Assembly: GCA_963753585.1 (NCBI GenBank)
Contig: CAVWCU010000001.1
Span: 806,001 to 870,000 of the forward strand
Source: VRUE01 sp963753585
GTDB lineage: Bacteria; Actinomycetota; Thermoleophilia; Solirubrobacterales; 70-9
DNA length: 64,000 bases
Reading direction: 5' to 3'
A program made the translations under genes and the position numbers. Within the stretch, counting starts at the first letter, position 1. Every line of letters begins with the position of its first letter. The notes beneath the pieces are model-generated. The model had not been told where the DNA came from. It ran no database searches and saw only the letters and a list, made by a program, of their open reading frames with translations. Positions 1 through 10,503 of this stretch are shown one piece after another.

Positions 1-27
1 GAGTCGGTGGTCGTTTAGGTTCCTGGC

Positions 28-1770
28 GTGGACCAGACGAACGCCAATACCGCGCTCGCTTCCGCTTTCGTCGAGGAGCTGGCACGGGGCGGTCTGCGAC
101 ACGCCGTGATCTCACCGGGGTCGCGATCGACCCCACTCGCCGTTGCGCTCTGGCGCCAACCCGAGATCGAGGTGAGCGTGATCGTCGACGAGCGCTCGGC
201 GGCCTTCTTCGCCCTCGGCGCCGCCCAGGCAACAGGCATGCCGGTGGCGATGCTCTGCACCTCCGGCACCGCTGCCGCCAACTATCACCCTGCCGTCTGC
301 GAGGCCGACGAGTCGGCGGTGCCCCTGATCGCGCTCAGCGCGGATCGCCCGCCAGAGCTGCGCGGCATCGGCGCCGGGCAGACGATCGACCAGGTGAAGC
401 TCTTCGGCTCCTCGGTTCGCTGGTTCTGCGAAGTCGGGACCCACGATGCCGGCGACGACGGCCTGCTCCACTACCGCTCGGTCGCCTGCCGGGCGCTGGC
501 GGCGGCCCGCGGCGAGCCCCGGCCGGGCCCCGTCCACCTCAACCTGCCCTGGCGCGAGCCACTCGCGCCGATTCCAGTCGAGGGCTCGGTGACGGCGACC
601 GATCCGCTGGCCCTCGAGGGGCGCGGCGCTCGGCCGTTGACGGCGGTGACCCCGATCGACATGGAGCCCTCTCAGTTCCTCCTCGACGAGGTCGCCGGCC
701 ATATCCGTGACTCCGATTTCGGCGTGATCATCGCCGGCCGTCAGCTCGACCCCGAGCTGCGCGAGCCGCTCGCCGACCTCGCCCGCACGGCCGGCTTCCC
801 GATTCTCGCCGAGCCCACCTCGCAGCTTCGCTGCGGTCCCCACGACCGTTCCCACGTCGTCAGCGCCTACGACCACCTGCTGCGCGACGAGGGCTTTCGC
901 GACACGATGACGCCTGATCTCATCCTGCGCTTCGGCCAGATGCCGACCAGCAGGCCGTTGCGCACATGGGTCGCCGGCTCGGGCGCGGACGAGATCGTCA
1001 TCGACCCGAGCTGTGGCTGGAACGAGCCAGGCCGCCACGCCGCCGCGCTCCTCAGGGCCGATCCGACTGAGCTGGCTGCGGGCTGGGCGGCGCGCCTCGG
1101 CGAGGACCGGCCGGCGCCGGCCCGGTGGCTCGAGGCCGACAGAGCCGCCCGCGAGGTGCTGGAAGCAGAGCTGGCGGGCATCGCGGAGCCAACCGAGCCC
1201 GGGCTCCACCTTGCTCTCGGCCGCGCACATAGCGACAACGACCTCGTCTACACCGCATCGAGCATGCCGATCCGCGATCAGGAGGCCTTTCTCGCCCCCT
1301 CTAGCGCCGACGCTCTCTTCCTCAGCAACCGTGGCGCCAACGGCATCGACGGCCTCGTCTCCTCGGGCATCGGCGCCGCCCATGCGTCGGGCCGCCCAAC
1401 CACGATCCTCACCGGCGACCTCGGCCTCCTGCACGACGTCGGCGGCCTCGCCACGCTCCGCGACACCTCCACACCCGTGCGCATCGTCGTCATCGACAAC
1501 GACGGTGGCGCGATCTTCGGCTTCCTCCCCCAGGCGGAGGCGCTGCCGGGCGAGGAGTTCGAGGCGCTCCTCGGAACCCCCCGTGGCGTCGACGCAGCCA
1601 AGGCGGCCGACCTCTTCGATCTGCCCCACCGCCGCCTCGAGTCTCTCGCCGAACTGCCCGACGCCCTCACCGCCGGCACCGGCCTGATCGAGGTCAAGAC
1701 CGACCGGCGGAGCAACGTCAAGGCGCACCGCCGCCTAGCGGCCGCCGTCCAGGCATCGCTCAGCAGCTGA
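28..1770 (+). CDS. menD: SEPHCHC synthase (MenD), menaquinone biosynthesis
   Basis: This gene encodes 2-succinyl-5-enolpyruvyl-6-hydroxy-3-cyclohexene-1-carboxylate synthase, the thiamine-diphosphate enzyme that joins 2-oxoglutarate to isochorismate in menaquinone synthesis. The 580-residue protein has the normal MenD length. The N-terminal part carries SPGSRSTPLAVAL and DERSAAFFALG. The C-terminal ThDP-binding part carries GDLGLLHDVGGLATL followed by DNDGGAIFGFLPQ. Translation starts at GTG 28; the N-terminus MDQTNANTALASAFVEEL aligns with the family start. The isochorismate synthase that supplies its substrate is nearby on the opposite strand. Its last 11 bases overlap the convergent gene at 1760-2791. 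Confidence 0.95.
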   Translation: MDQTNANTALASAFVEELARGGLRHAVISPGSRSTPLAVALWRQPEIEVSVIVDERSAAFFALGAAQATGMPVAMLCTSGTAAANYHPAVCEADESAVPLIALSADRPPELRGIGAGQTIDQVKLFGSSVRWFCEVGTHDAGDDGLLHYRSVACRALAAARGEPRPGPVHLNLPWREPLAPIPVEGSVTATDPLALEGRGARPLTAVTPIDMEPSQFLLDEVAGHIRDSDFGVIIAGRQLDPELREPLADLARTAGFPILAEPTSQLRCGPHDRSHVVSAYDHLLRDEGFRDTMTPDLILRFGQMPTSRPLRTWVAGSGADEIVIDPSCGWNEPGRHAAALLRADPTELAAGWAARLGEDRPAPARWLEADRAAREVLEAELAGIAEPTEPGLHLALGRAHSDNDLVYTASSMPIRDQEAFLAPSSADALFLSNRGANGIDGLVSSGIGAAHASGRPTTILTGDLGLLHDVGGLATLRDTSTPVRIVVIDNDGGAIFGFLPQAEALPGEEFEALLGTPRGVDAAKAADLFDLPHRRLESLAELPDALTAGTGLIEVKTDRRSNVKAHRRLAAAVQASLSS

Positions 1771-2791
1771 TCGACCCCGCCTCGCGCCCGATGCCGGGCT
1801 GCCAGGTGGCGCCGTAGAGGGTCAGGCCGGGGTCCGAAAGCACCTTGCTGAGACAGGTCCCATCGGCATTGATTGCCATCACCCTGTCGCCCGCTTCGGG
1901 GCTCCGATCTCCAAGCTCATCAGCGGGGGAATGAGTGAACGCCAAACGCTGCCCGGAAGGGTCCCAGCTCGGTGAGGCGAAGAAGCCGCGCTTGCGCAGC
2001 AGCAGCCTTGCCCCGGTAACGGCACCGACGCGTCCCACTCGCAGCTCGTCGGCCGCCGGCACTCTCTCGTTGATCCCGTTCAGCCGCCAGTTCAGGTAGC
2101 GCACGAAGGCGAAATGGGAGCCATCGGGCGAGTAGGTCGGTTCCAGGGCTTCCCGCGCAAGCAGCGAGAGGCCGCCACTGCGGAGGTCGATTGCAACCGC
2201 CCTGAACCCCCGCCGGTCGAACGAGCTGGCGGCGAGCTTCGAGCCGTCGGGCGAAAAGGAGCTCGGCGCCAGATAGGTGGCCAGCCGCCATCGCGTCAGT
2301 CGTCGCACCGAGCCGCTCTTGACGTCGAGCAACCAGATCGAGCTCTTGAACAGATAGTTCTCCCTACCGGGCAGCACCTTGACTAGCTTGGCCCGCGGGA
2401 AGGCCACGGAGCCGCCGTCCGGAGCGATCACGGGGTCACCACCGTCGAGGAAGGCGCGTCGGAACACCCGCAGGCCACTGCCGTCCGCCCTGACCACGCC
2501 AACCGCCTGTCCTTCATCGCCCGAGATGGACAATGCGAGCAGGCCACCATCGGCCGACCAGGAGGGGCGCGAGCCGGCGACCAGCGCGAACGGCGGCAGC
2601 GGACGGACGTCCAGGTCTTCGGGCATCTCACCCCCAGGCCCGACGGCGATCATCGCCTTTCCGTAACGCGCATCATGAGAGACGATCGCGAGCCGGGGTC
2701 CCGGCGGAGCCGTCGTCGCGACGGCAGCGCTCGATGTGAGCGCAAGCAGGGCCAGCACTGCCCCCGCCACGCCGGATGCCCTCCCTGTCAT
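1760..2791 (-). CDS. secreted TolB/WD40-like beta-propeller protein
   Basis: The 343-residue protein begins with an Ala/Leu-rich hydrophobic stretch (VAGAVLALLALTSSAAVA) that looks like a signal peptide. It then has repeated PD40/TolB-type blades: PSWSADGGLLALS, PVIAPDGGSVAFP, SSFSPDGSKLAAS, PTYSPDGSHFAFV and PSWDPSGQRLAFT. These WSPDG-type repeats form a beta-propeller, probably exported. No catalytic motif is visible, so no specific function is assigned. It lies downstream of the isochorismate synthase gene on the same strand, 39 bp away, and overlaps the end of menD. Confidence 0.75.
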   Translation of the reverse strand: MTGRASGVAGAVLALLALTSSAAVATTAPPGPRLAIVSHDARYGKAMIAVGPGGEMPEDLDVRPLPPFALVAGSRPSWSADGGLLALSISGDEGQAVGVVRADGSGLRVFRRAFLDGGDPVIAPDGGSVAFPRAKLVKVLPGRENYLFKSSIWLLDVKSGSVRRLTRWRLATYLAPSSFSPDGSKLAASSFDRRGFRAVAIDLRSGGLSLLAREALEPTYSPDGSHFAFVRYLNWRLNGINERVPAADELRVGRVGAVTGARLLLRKRGFFASPSWDPSGQRLAFTHSPADELGDRSPEAGDRVMAINADGTCLSKVLSDPGLTLYGATWQPGIGREAGSISC

Positions 2792-2830
2792 GCCGGAGAT
2801 TCTTACGTACCCAAACCCGTGGTGGTGTGC

Positions 2831-4225
2831 TCACTCCGCAAGCAGCGGCAGCAGCGCCTCGAGCTTGATCTCGGTCTCGGCCAGCTCGGCGGCGGGGTCG
2901 GAGCCGGCGACGACGCCGACACCGGCGTAGAGGTGGGCCTCGCGGTCGCGCAGCAGGGCGCTGCGCAGGGCGACGCAGAACTCGCCGTCTTCGGTGGCGT
3001 CCATCCAGCCGACCGGGCCGGCGTACCAGCCGCGGTCCATCCGCTCGAGCTCGGCGATGGCGGCTGTTGCGATCTCCCAGGGCTCGCCGCCGACGGCCGG
3101 CGTCGGGTGCAGCATGCCGGCCAGCTCGACCGCCGAGCGGGGCTCGGCCAGCTGGGCGACCACCGGCGTCGCGAGGTGCTGGATGTTGGCGACCTTGACG
3201 ATCTCCGGCTCCGGCGCGGTCTCGACCCAGACCGCGTGGGGGCGCAGGACGCGGGCGATCCGCTCGGCGACGATCGCGTGCTCGCGGCGGTCCTTGTCGC
3301 TGCGCAGGAGCTGCTCGCCGAGGTGGTCGTCGACCGCGGGATCGGAGCTGCGGCGGGTCGAGCCGGCCAGCGCGACGGTGGAGACGCTGGCGCCGGAGCG
3401 GCGCATCAGGAGCTCGGGGCTGGCGCCGACGAAGGCCGCCTCGGGCGTGCCGCAGCAAAAGCAGAAGCAGGAGGGAAACTGCTCGCGCATCGCGCCGAAG
3501 ACAGCGGCCGGATCATGAGCCGCGCCGGCCGAGACGAGCACCTCGCGGGCCAGCACCACCTTCGACATCTCCCCCGCCTCGATCCGCTCGGTCGCAGCCG
3601 CCACGGCCCGCTCGAAGTCGCCCGGCGGGCGGACGCTGGCGATCTCGACCCGTCGCCGTCGGGTGGGGGTCGAGCATCGGCAGGGGATCGAGGCGCAGCC
3701 CCGAGAGGCGAGCCGCGATCGCGCTCGCCTTCGTCTCCGCGTCCTCGCCGGGATGGACGACGGCGTTGACGGTGAGGAAGGCGTCCCCGCCGCTGCGGCA
3801 GATCGAGAGCTCGGGTAAGACCAGCGAGGCCGGCGGCAGCGAGGACCAAGTCGAGGAGGCGCCGCCCTCGGGATCGAAGGCGAAGCCGCCGACCCAGACG
3901 GCTCCGGCTCCTGCAGGCAGGCCCGCGGCTCGTCGAAGATCGCCTCGGCACCCAGGCACTCGCGGGCCACGTCGCGGAAGCGGTCCGGGCCGCGCGACGT
4001 CACCTCCTGAGCGACGCCGAGCGCCGCCAGGGCGAACTCCCGGTCAGGCTGCTCCCAGCAGAACCAGCGGTCCGATGCCAGCCGCGAGGCGAACACGGCC
4101 GCGCAGGGGTCGATCGCCTCGACCGGCGTCGTGACGCTGACCAGCGTTCGGCGGTGGCGTTCGGCGGCACGCTCCAGCGCCCCGCTCAGCTTTGCGAGGA
4201 GGCTCTCAGTCGCTGCCGCGAGCAA
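2831..4225 (-). CDS. menF: isochorismate synthase (MenF/EntC family), two apparent compensating frameshifts
   Basis: The product converts chorismate to isochorismate, the first committed step to menaquinone and the supplier of MenD's substrate. The C-terminal chorismate-binding domain is clear: GEMSKVVLAREVLVSAG, FVGASPELLMRRSG, LAGSTRRSSDP, KDRREHAIVAERI, LHPTPAVGGEP and AGPVGWMD. The reading frame is open throughout, but residues about 100-190 are out of register. The family-like sequence there (VWVGGFAFDPEGG, LTVNAVVHPGEDAE) is in another frame. The register changes near 3900-3935 and returns near 3645-3670, so two opposite indels are present or two base-calling errors were made. Its ATG start at 4225 overlaps the ilvN stop by 20 nt. 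Confidence 0.85.
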   Translation of the reverse strand: MLAAATESLLAKLSGALERAAERHRRTLVSVTTPVEAIDPCAAVFASRLASDRWFCWEQPDREFALAALGVAQEVTSRGPDRFRDVARECLGAEAIFDEPRACLQEPEPSGSAASPSIPRAAPPRLGPRCRRPRWSYPSSRSAAAAGTPSSPSTPSSIPARTRRRRRARSRLASRGCASIPCRCSTPTRRRRVEIASVRPPGDFERAVAAATERIEAGEMSKVVLAREVLVSAGAAHDPAAVFGAMREQFPSCFCFCCGTPEAAFVGASPELLMRRSGASVSTVALAGSTRRSSDPAVDDHLGEQLLRSDKDRREHAIVAERIARVLRPHAVWVETAPEPEIVKVANIQHLATPVVAQLAEPRSAVELAGMLHPTPAVGGEPWEIATAAIAELERMDRGWYAGPVGWMDATEDGEFCVALRSALLRDREAHLYAGVGVVAGSDPAAELAETEIKLEALLPLLAE

Positions 4226-4751
4226 TCGCGATCTCGCCAGTGCGGACCATCTCGATCAGGCCGTGCGGGCGGATCATCCGCTCGAAGGCCTCGATCTTCT
4301 CGGCGGAGCCGGTGACCTCGATCGTCAGCGTGCGGCGGGAGACGTCGACGATCTTGGCGCGGAAGATCTCGGCGAACTGGATGATCTCCGGCTCGGCTCT
4401 CGACCGCAGCGGAGACTTTGAACATCGCCATCTCGCGGGCGACCGTCTCCTCCGGCTCCATGTCGCGGATCTTCAGCACGTTGACCAGCTTGTGCAGCTG
4501 CTTGGTCACCTGGTCGATCGGGTGCACGGCGCCGTCGAGGGTGAGGGTGATGCGGGAGATGCTCGGGTCGTCGGTCGGGCCGACGGCGAGCGTGTCGATG
4601 TTGAAGCCGCGCCGGGAGAAGAGGCCGGCGACGCGCGCCAGCACGCCCGGCTTGTTCTCGACCAGGATCGAGAGGATGTGCTTGCGCCCGCTGAGCTGCC
4701 CCGGGACGCGCAGGTCCTCCAGCTTCACCACCTGAGGGGTGCCGGCCTCCA

Positions 4752-4752
<1 letters not shown>
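4206..4752 (-). CDS. ilvN: acetolactate synthase small (regulatory) subunit, apparent frameshift near the 3' end
   Basis: This is the ACT-domain regulatory subunit that confers valine feedback on acetolactate synthase. The N-terminal ACT domain reads KHILSILVENKPGVLARVAG, then FSRRGFNIDTLAVGPT and DPSISRITLTLDG. The natural C-terminus (EIIQFAEIFRAKIVDVS, ending TGEIAIARGSD and TGA at 4206-4208) is in a different frame from the N-terminus, so the register changes near 4395-4420 in the raw sequence. ATG 4752-4750 overlaps the ilvB stop codon as TGATG, so translation is coupled to ilvB. The isochorismate synthase gene follows with overlap. Confidence 0.88.
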
Positions 4753-6431
<1,679 letters not shown>

Positions 6432-6478
6432 GGGAATCGCGATGGTACCAGCGGGCTTGTGCCTGTCTCGCAGGCGAA

Positions 6479-7651
6479 TTAGAGCTGCACGGGCTCGCCG
6501 GGCTTCCAGCGAGTGTGGGGATCGATGGAGGTCTCGATCACGCGGTCCTTGTGGCGCTCGATCGCGTGGATCATCGACTCGACCAGCTCCTCGCCGAGCA
6601 GCGTCGGCTCGAGGCCGAGGTCGAGCAGCTTGGTGTGGATCGCGTTGTAGTAGTGCTCTTCCTTCTCGACCCTGGGGTTCTCGTAGTGCTGGATCTCGAC
6701 CGAGTAGCCGAGGTGCTCGCCGGCGTGCTTGACCAGCTGGGCGAGCTCGAGCACCGAGAACTGCTCGGTGAACTGGTTGAAGACGCGGAACTCGCCCGCC
6801 TCGGCGGGATTCAGCGCCGCCAGCTCGACGCACTGCAGCGTGTCGCGGATGTTGAGGAAGCCGCGGGTCTGGCCGCCCGTTCCGTAGACGGTGAGCGGAT
6901 GCCCGATCACCGCCTGCACGCAGAAGCGGTTGAGCACGGTGCCGAAGATCTCGTCGTAGTCGAAGCGGGTGATCAGCCGCTCGTCGCCCGCGGTCTCGTC
7001 GGTCTCGATCCCGTAGACGACGCCCTGGTTGAGGTCGGTCGCGCGCAGGCCCCAGGTGCGGCAGGCGAAGTGGATGTTGGTCGAGTCGTGGACCTTGGAG
7101 CAGTGGTACAGCGAGGCCGGCAGCTTCGGGAAGGGCAGGGTGTCCTTGCGCCCCTTGTGCTCGATCTCGATATAGCCCTCCTCGATGTCGATCTCGGGCT
7201 GGCCGTACTCGCCCATCGTGCCGAGCTTGACCAGGTGGCACTCGGGAACGTGGTCGCGGATCGCGAAGAGCAGGTTGAGGTTGCCGATCACGTTGCCGTA
7301 CTGGGTCTCGACCGCCTGCTCGCGGGAGGCCATCGAGTAGGGCGCCGAGGCCTGCTGCCCGTAGTGGATGACCACCTCGGGCCGGGTCTCGGCGACGACG
7401 CCGTCGAGGAACTCGCCGTCCTCGACCGAGCCGACGCAGCTGCGGATCTCGTTGCCGGCCGACTGGGCGCGCCAGGCGTCGATGCGCTCAGCCAGCGGAA
7501 GGATCGGCGTCAGCGAGTCGCTGCCGACGCCGTCGACCCAGCGGCGACGGACGAAGTTGTCGACGACGGTGACCTCGTGGCCACGAGCAGAGAACCTGAG
7601 GGCTGTCGGCCAGCCCAGGTAGCCGTCGCCCCCAAGGATGAGAACGCGCAT
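6479..7651 (-). CDS. sqdB: UDP-sulfoquinovose synthase (SqdB/SQD1 family)
   Basis: The product is an extended short-chain dehydrogenase that converts UDP-glucose and sulfite to UDP-sulfoquinovose, the head-group donor for the sulfolipid SQDG. The 390-residue protein has the NAD-binding start VLILGGDGYLGWPTALRF and VDNFVRRRWVD. The family signature TMGEYGQPEIDIEEGYIEI follows, with YHCSKVHD holding the catalytic Tyr and Lys and RGFLNIRDTLQCVELA further on. These are specific to SQD1-type enzymes rather than generic epimerases. ATG 7651 was chosen because it directly precedes the Rossmann motif. The partner sulfoquinovosyltransferase is not in the window. It is divergent from the glycosyltransferase at 7707 and upstream of ilvB. 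Confidence 0.9.
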   Translation of the reverse strand: MRVLILGGDGYLGWPTALRFSARGHEVTVVDNFVRRRWVDGVGSDSLTPILPLAERIDAWRAQSAGNEIRSCVGSVEDGEFLDGVVAETRPEVVIHYGQQASAPYSMASREQAVETQYGNVIGNLNLLFAIRDHVPECHLVKLGTMGEYGQPEIDIEEGYIEIEHKGRKDTLPFPKLPASLYHCSKVHDSTNIHFACRTWGLRATDLNQGVVYGIETDETAGDERLITRFDYDEIFGTVLNRFCVQAVIGHPLTVYGTGGQTRGFLNIRDTLQCVELAALNPAEAGEFRVFNQFTEQFSVLELAQLVKHAGEHLGYSVEIQHYENPRVEKEEHYYNAIHTKLLDLGLEPTLLGEELVESMIHAIERHKDRVIETSIDPHTRWKPGEPVQL

Positions 7652-7706
7652 AAGTCGCGGCAGCGTAGCGGACGGACCTGACGGGGTGCGCCATAGCATC
7701 CGCGGC

Positions 7707-9092
7707 ATGAGCGGCCTGGCAAAGCGCAACGGTGGCGGGGCCGGCCTTGCCGCTCTGGCCGCAATCCTGCTGCTCGGGCTGGGCCTGCGGGTGGGCGAGG
7801 CCTGGGACGGTCGCGCCCCGGTCTTCGACGCCGCCGCCTACGCCGAGATCGCCCGGAACCTCGATGACGGCCAGGGGTTTGCGCTGGGCCCGGAAGCCAC
7901 CCAACCCGACAGCAACTACTCCCCGGGTCTGCCCCTCTTCGTCACCGGCGTCTACAAGCTCACCGGCGGCGTCCACGAACAGCTGGCGCGACTCGTCCTG
8001 GCCGTCATCGGCACGCTCGCGGTTCTCTTCACCTACCTGATCGGGCGCCGGCTGTCGGGGCCTCTCGGGGGTCTCATCGGAGCCGGAGCCATCGCCATCT
8101 ACCCCGCTCTCGTGGAGTACCAGGGCATGCTCATGGGGGAGCCGCTTGCGGCGACGCTGCTCTCAGGCGGGGTGTTCGCCATGTTTTGGGCTGCGGGACC
8201 GACCGTGTCGGCCCGCGGGTCCTGTCGTGGGGGGAGGGGGGCACTGCGGGCGGGCCACGGTCCGTCCTCGACCCCCCTCCCCCCACGCCACCCCCGGGTG
8301 AGATGGCTCTTGCCTGGCGCCCTATTCGGATGCCTGATACTCGTCCGCCCGGAGTACCTCGGGATCGTCTTGCTCGTGAGCTTGGTCGTGCTGGCGAGGG
8401 ACTGGCGAGACGACTGGCGCAGGTCGCTGGCCCTGACGGGGGTCCTGTTGACCGGGGTCGCAATCGTGGTTGTGCCCTGGACCGTGAGGAACGCCGCTGC
8501 ACTTGACCGGTTCGTTCCGGTGTCCACGGGAGGCGGGCAGGTGCTCTTTGCCGGCACCTACCTGCCTTCCGACGGCGATCCGGAAAAGGTCGGGGCGGAG
8601 GTCGTCGAGCGGCATCCCGAACTGTTTGCACCCAACGCCGTGCGGCGCCTCCGGCTCGAGCAGATCCTTGCTCAGCTGGCGGAGAGCCGCTATCCGCGGA
8701 TGGAAACCGACGAGGCGCTGGGGCGGATGGGGCGCGAACAGCTCTGGGACGACGTCTCCGAGAAGCCGGTCGAGTACGCGGGGTTCGTCGCGACGAAGGT
8801 CGGACGGATCTGGGGACACGGGCCGCGGGACGTGATGCGCCAACCGGGGTGGGAGTTGCTGCACTGGGCGCTGGTCCTCTTCGGGCTGGCCGGTTTGATC
8901 GTGCTCGCCGCACAGCGGCGCTGGGAGGCGCTACTGCTGGCGACGATCTTCGTCGGGATCACCGCGGTATGCGCACTGCTGGTCGCCTCCCCTCGGCGCG
9001 TGCTGGTGACGATGCCGCTCGTCGCGGCGCTGGCCGGAGTCGGGGTTGCGTGGGTGGCCGCACGTGCGAGCGGTCGATTGACCCACACATAG
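7707..9092 (+). CDS. GT-C type membrane glycosyltransferase (ArnT/PMT-like), with an in-frame palindromic insert
   Basis: This 461-residue polytopic protein has about ten hydrophobic segments, the first being LAALAAILLLGLGLRVGEAW. The first outer loop (PVFDAAAYAEIARNLDDG) matches the acidic loop of GT-C/GT39 enzymes that use polyprenyl-phosphate sugars. NYSPGLPLFVTGVYKLTGG and LVRPEYLGIVLL are shared with the next gene, so the two are paralogs. Compared with that paralog it has an extra Arg/Gly/Pro-rich segment (SARGSCRGGRGALRAG) encoded by a palindromic repeat at 8210-8298. ATG 7707 precedes the first membrane helix. The acceptor substrate is unknown. Confidence 0.8.
   Translation: MSGLAKRNGGGAGLAALAAILLLGLGLRVGEAWDGRAPVFDAAAYAEIARNLDDGQGFALGPEATQPDSNYSPGLPLFVTGVYKLTGGVHEQLARLVLAVIGTLAVLFTYLIGRRLSGPLGGLIGAGAIAIYPALVEYQGMLMGEPLAATLLSGGVFAMFWAAGPTVSARGSCRGGRGALRAGHGPSSTPLPPRHPRVRWLLPGALFGCLILVRPEYLGIVLLVSLVVLARDWRDDWRRSLALTGVLLTGVAIVVVPWTVRNAAALDRFVPVSTGGGQVLFAGTYLPSDGDPEKVGAEVVERHPELFAPNAVRRLRLEQILAQLAESRYPRMETDEALGRMGREQLWDDVSEKPVEYAGFVATKVGRIWGHGPRDVMRQPGWELLHWALVLFGLAGLIVLAAQRRWEALLLATIFVGITAVCALLVASPRRVLVTMPLVAALAGVGVAWVAARASGRLTHT
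8210..8298 (+). repeat. family B palindromic repeat, copy inside a glycosyltransferase CDS
   Basis: The conserved 5' end GGCCCGCGGGTCCTGTCG (8210-8227) is identical to 25765-25782. It is followed by a perfect 16-bp inverted repeat (8226-8241 with 8272-8287, CGTGGGGGGAGGGGGG). The loop contains CGGTCCGTCCTC, and the element ends CCACCCCCGGG at 8288-8298. The stem sequence differs from the other two copies, while the ends and part of the loop agree. The insert keeps the reading frame of the glycosyltransferase. Confidence 0.75.
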
Positions 9093-9111
9093 GGTGGTCA
9101 ATCGACCGCTC
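9068..9111. terminator. 16-bp perfect inverted repeat around the stop codon of the first GT-C gene
   Basis: GAGCGGTCGATTGACC (9068-9083) is the exact reverse complement of 9096-9111, with a 12-nt loop that contains the TAG stop. There is no T-run on either strand, so it may be a factor-dependent terminator, an mRNA-stabilising hairpin or a protein-binding site. It lies in the 50-bp gap before the paralogous gene at 9142. Confidence 0.55.
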
Positions 9112-9141
9112 GGCACCCGGACGCCGGGATAGCCTGCCGCG

Positions 9142-10503
9142 ATGGCTTCGCTGAAGGCATGGCTGCGTGGGCTCCCGGAGCGCCATGGGCGCATGACGCT
9201 GATCCTGCTCGTGGCGATACTCGTGCTCGGCTTCGGCCTGCGTGCATACCGCGTGGTCGAGCCTCTGCCGACGCCCGGCGACGACGCCCGCGCCTACTAC
9301 GCGCTCTCCAAGGCGCTATACGAGAAACAGAGCTTCGGCGGGGCGGACTTCCGCGACTCCAGCGACTGGTCTCCCGGCGCACCCCTCCTGTATGCCGCCA
9401 GCTTCTACGCCACCGGTGGGGCACGCGAAGGCACGGCCCGCATCGTCGAGCTCCTCCTCGGCCTCGGCGCGATCGTCGTCGTCTACCTGCTCGGGAGACG
9501 CATCAACTGCCGGCCCGCCGGCCTGATCGGCGCCTTCGGGGTCGCCGTCTACCCCCCGTTCATCCACTCGACCGGCGCCTTGTTCAGCGAGCCCCCCGCG
9601 ATCTTCCTCCTGCCGGCAGCGGTACTCGCCTTTCTCTGGGCCTCGGACGGGCTTGGAAACGGCCCCTCGCGTAGGTGGCTGGTGCCGGGGCTGTTGTTCG
9701 GATGCCTGGCCCTGGTGCGGCCGGAGTACCTGCTCGTGGGCGTAGCTTTCGCGGTACTGGCGCTGATCGGCGTCGGCAGGGAACAGGGCTGGAAACCCGG
9801 CTTGGCCAGCGCGGCGCTGCTGGGGGCCGCCCTGCTGCTGCCGATCCTGCCCTGGGCAGTTCGCAACCAGGTGGCGCTCGACCGAACGGTGCCGATCTCG
9901 ACCGGCGGGGGAAAGGCCCTGTACGTGGGGACGTTCCTGCCCGCCGACGGGGAATACCAGCGGGTGAAGGCAACGCTGGTGCGGCGCTACCAGCACCGGG
10001 ACCTGGATCCACACTCCCAGGCTCTCGAGGAAGTCGACCCGACGCCGCTCTTCGACCGGGTGGCCGAGCGCTATCCCGAGCTGCCGCGCGACGAGGCGCT
10101 GGGGAAGATCGGCAGGCAGAACTTCTCGCACTACCTCGGCGAGGACCCGACCGGCTACGCGGCGATGACGGTGCGAAAGGCATGGCGAATGTGGAGCGCC
10201 GGGATCGGCGAAGCGATGAGCAGCACCGCGGGCCGGGTGGTCCAGGTGCTCATCGTGCTGCTGGGCCTCGCCGGGCTCGGCGCGCTGGCGGCGCGGCGGC
10301 GCTGGTGGGAGCTGGTCGCGATGGCAACGCCGCTGGCGCTGGTCACGGCGGTTGGCGCCACGACCCTCGCCGCCCCGCGCCGCAACGAGGTGCTGATGAC
10401 GCTGATCTTTCCGCTTGCCGGCGTTGCCCTCTCGCGGGCGAACGCGGCCCTATTGTCTAACCGCGAATGGTCCTCCAAGCAGGCATCTTCCCCGCCGAAC
10501 TGA
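9142..10503 (+). CDS. GT-C type membrane glycosyltransferase, paralog of the preceding gene
   Basis: This 453-residue polytopic protein begins with a cytosolic stub and the membrane helix LILLVAILVLGFGLRAYRVV. The acidic outer loop TPGDDARAYYALSKALYEK and WSPGAPLLYAASFYATGG correspond to the preceding gene. LLFGCLALVRPEYLLVGVAF, ILPWAVRNQVALDRTVPIST and GGGKALYVGTFLPADGEY also match it closely. It is probably an undecaprenyl-phosphate-sugar dependent transferase for envelope glycans. The 3' end overlaps the next gene by 37 nt, so the three genes from 7707 form one unit. Confidence 0.8.
   Translation: MASLKAWLRGLPERHGRMTLILLVAILVLGFGLRAYRVVEPLPTPGDDARAYYALSKALYEKQSFGGADFRDSSDWSPGAPLLYAASFYATGGAREGTARIVELLLGLGAIVVVYLLGRRINCRPAGLIGAFGVAVYPPFIHSTGALFSEPPAIFLLPAAVLAFLWASDGLGNGPSRRWLVPGLLFGCLALVRPEYLLVGVAFAVLALIGVGREQGWKPGLASAALLGAALLLPILPWAVRNQVALDRTVPISTGGGKALYVGTFLPADGEYQRVKATLVRRYQHRDLDPHSQALEEVDPTPLFDRVAERYPELPRDEALGKIGRQNFSHYLGEDPTGYAAMTVRKAWRMWSAGIGEAMSSTAGRVVQVLIVLLGLAGLGALAARRRWWELVAMATPLALVTAVGATTLAAPRRNEVLMTLIFPLAGVALSRANAALLSNREWSSKQASSPPN

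Noticed and set aside
112..1728. Long open frame on the - strand opposite menD
   Set aside because: It is an antisense shadow with low-complexity translation; MenD is unambiguous.
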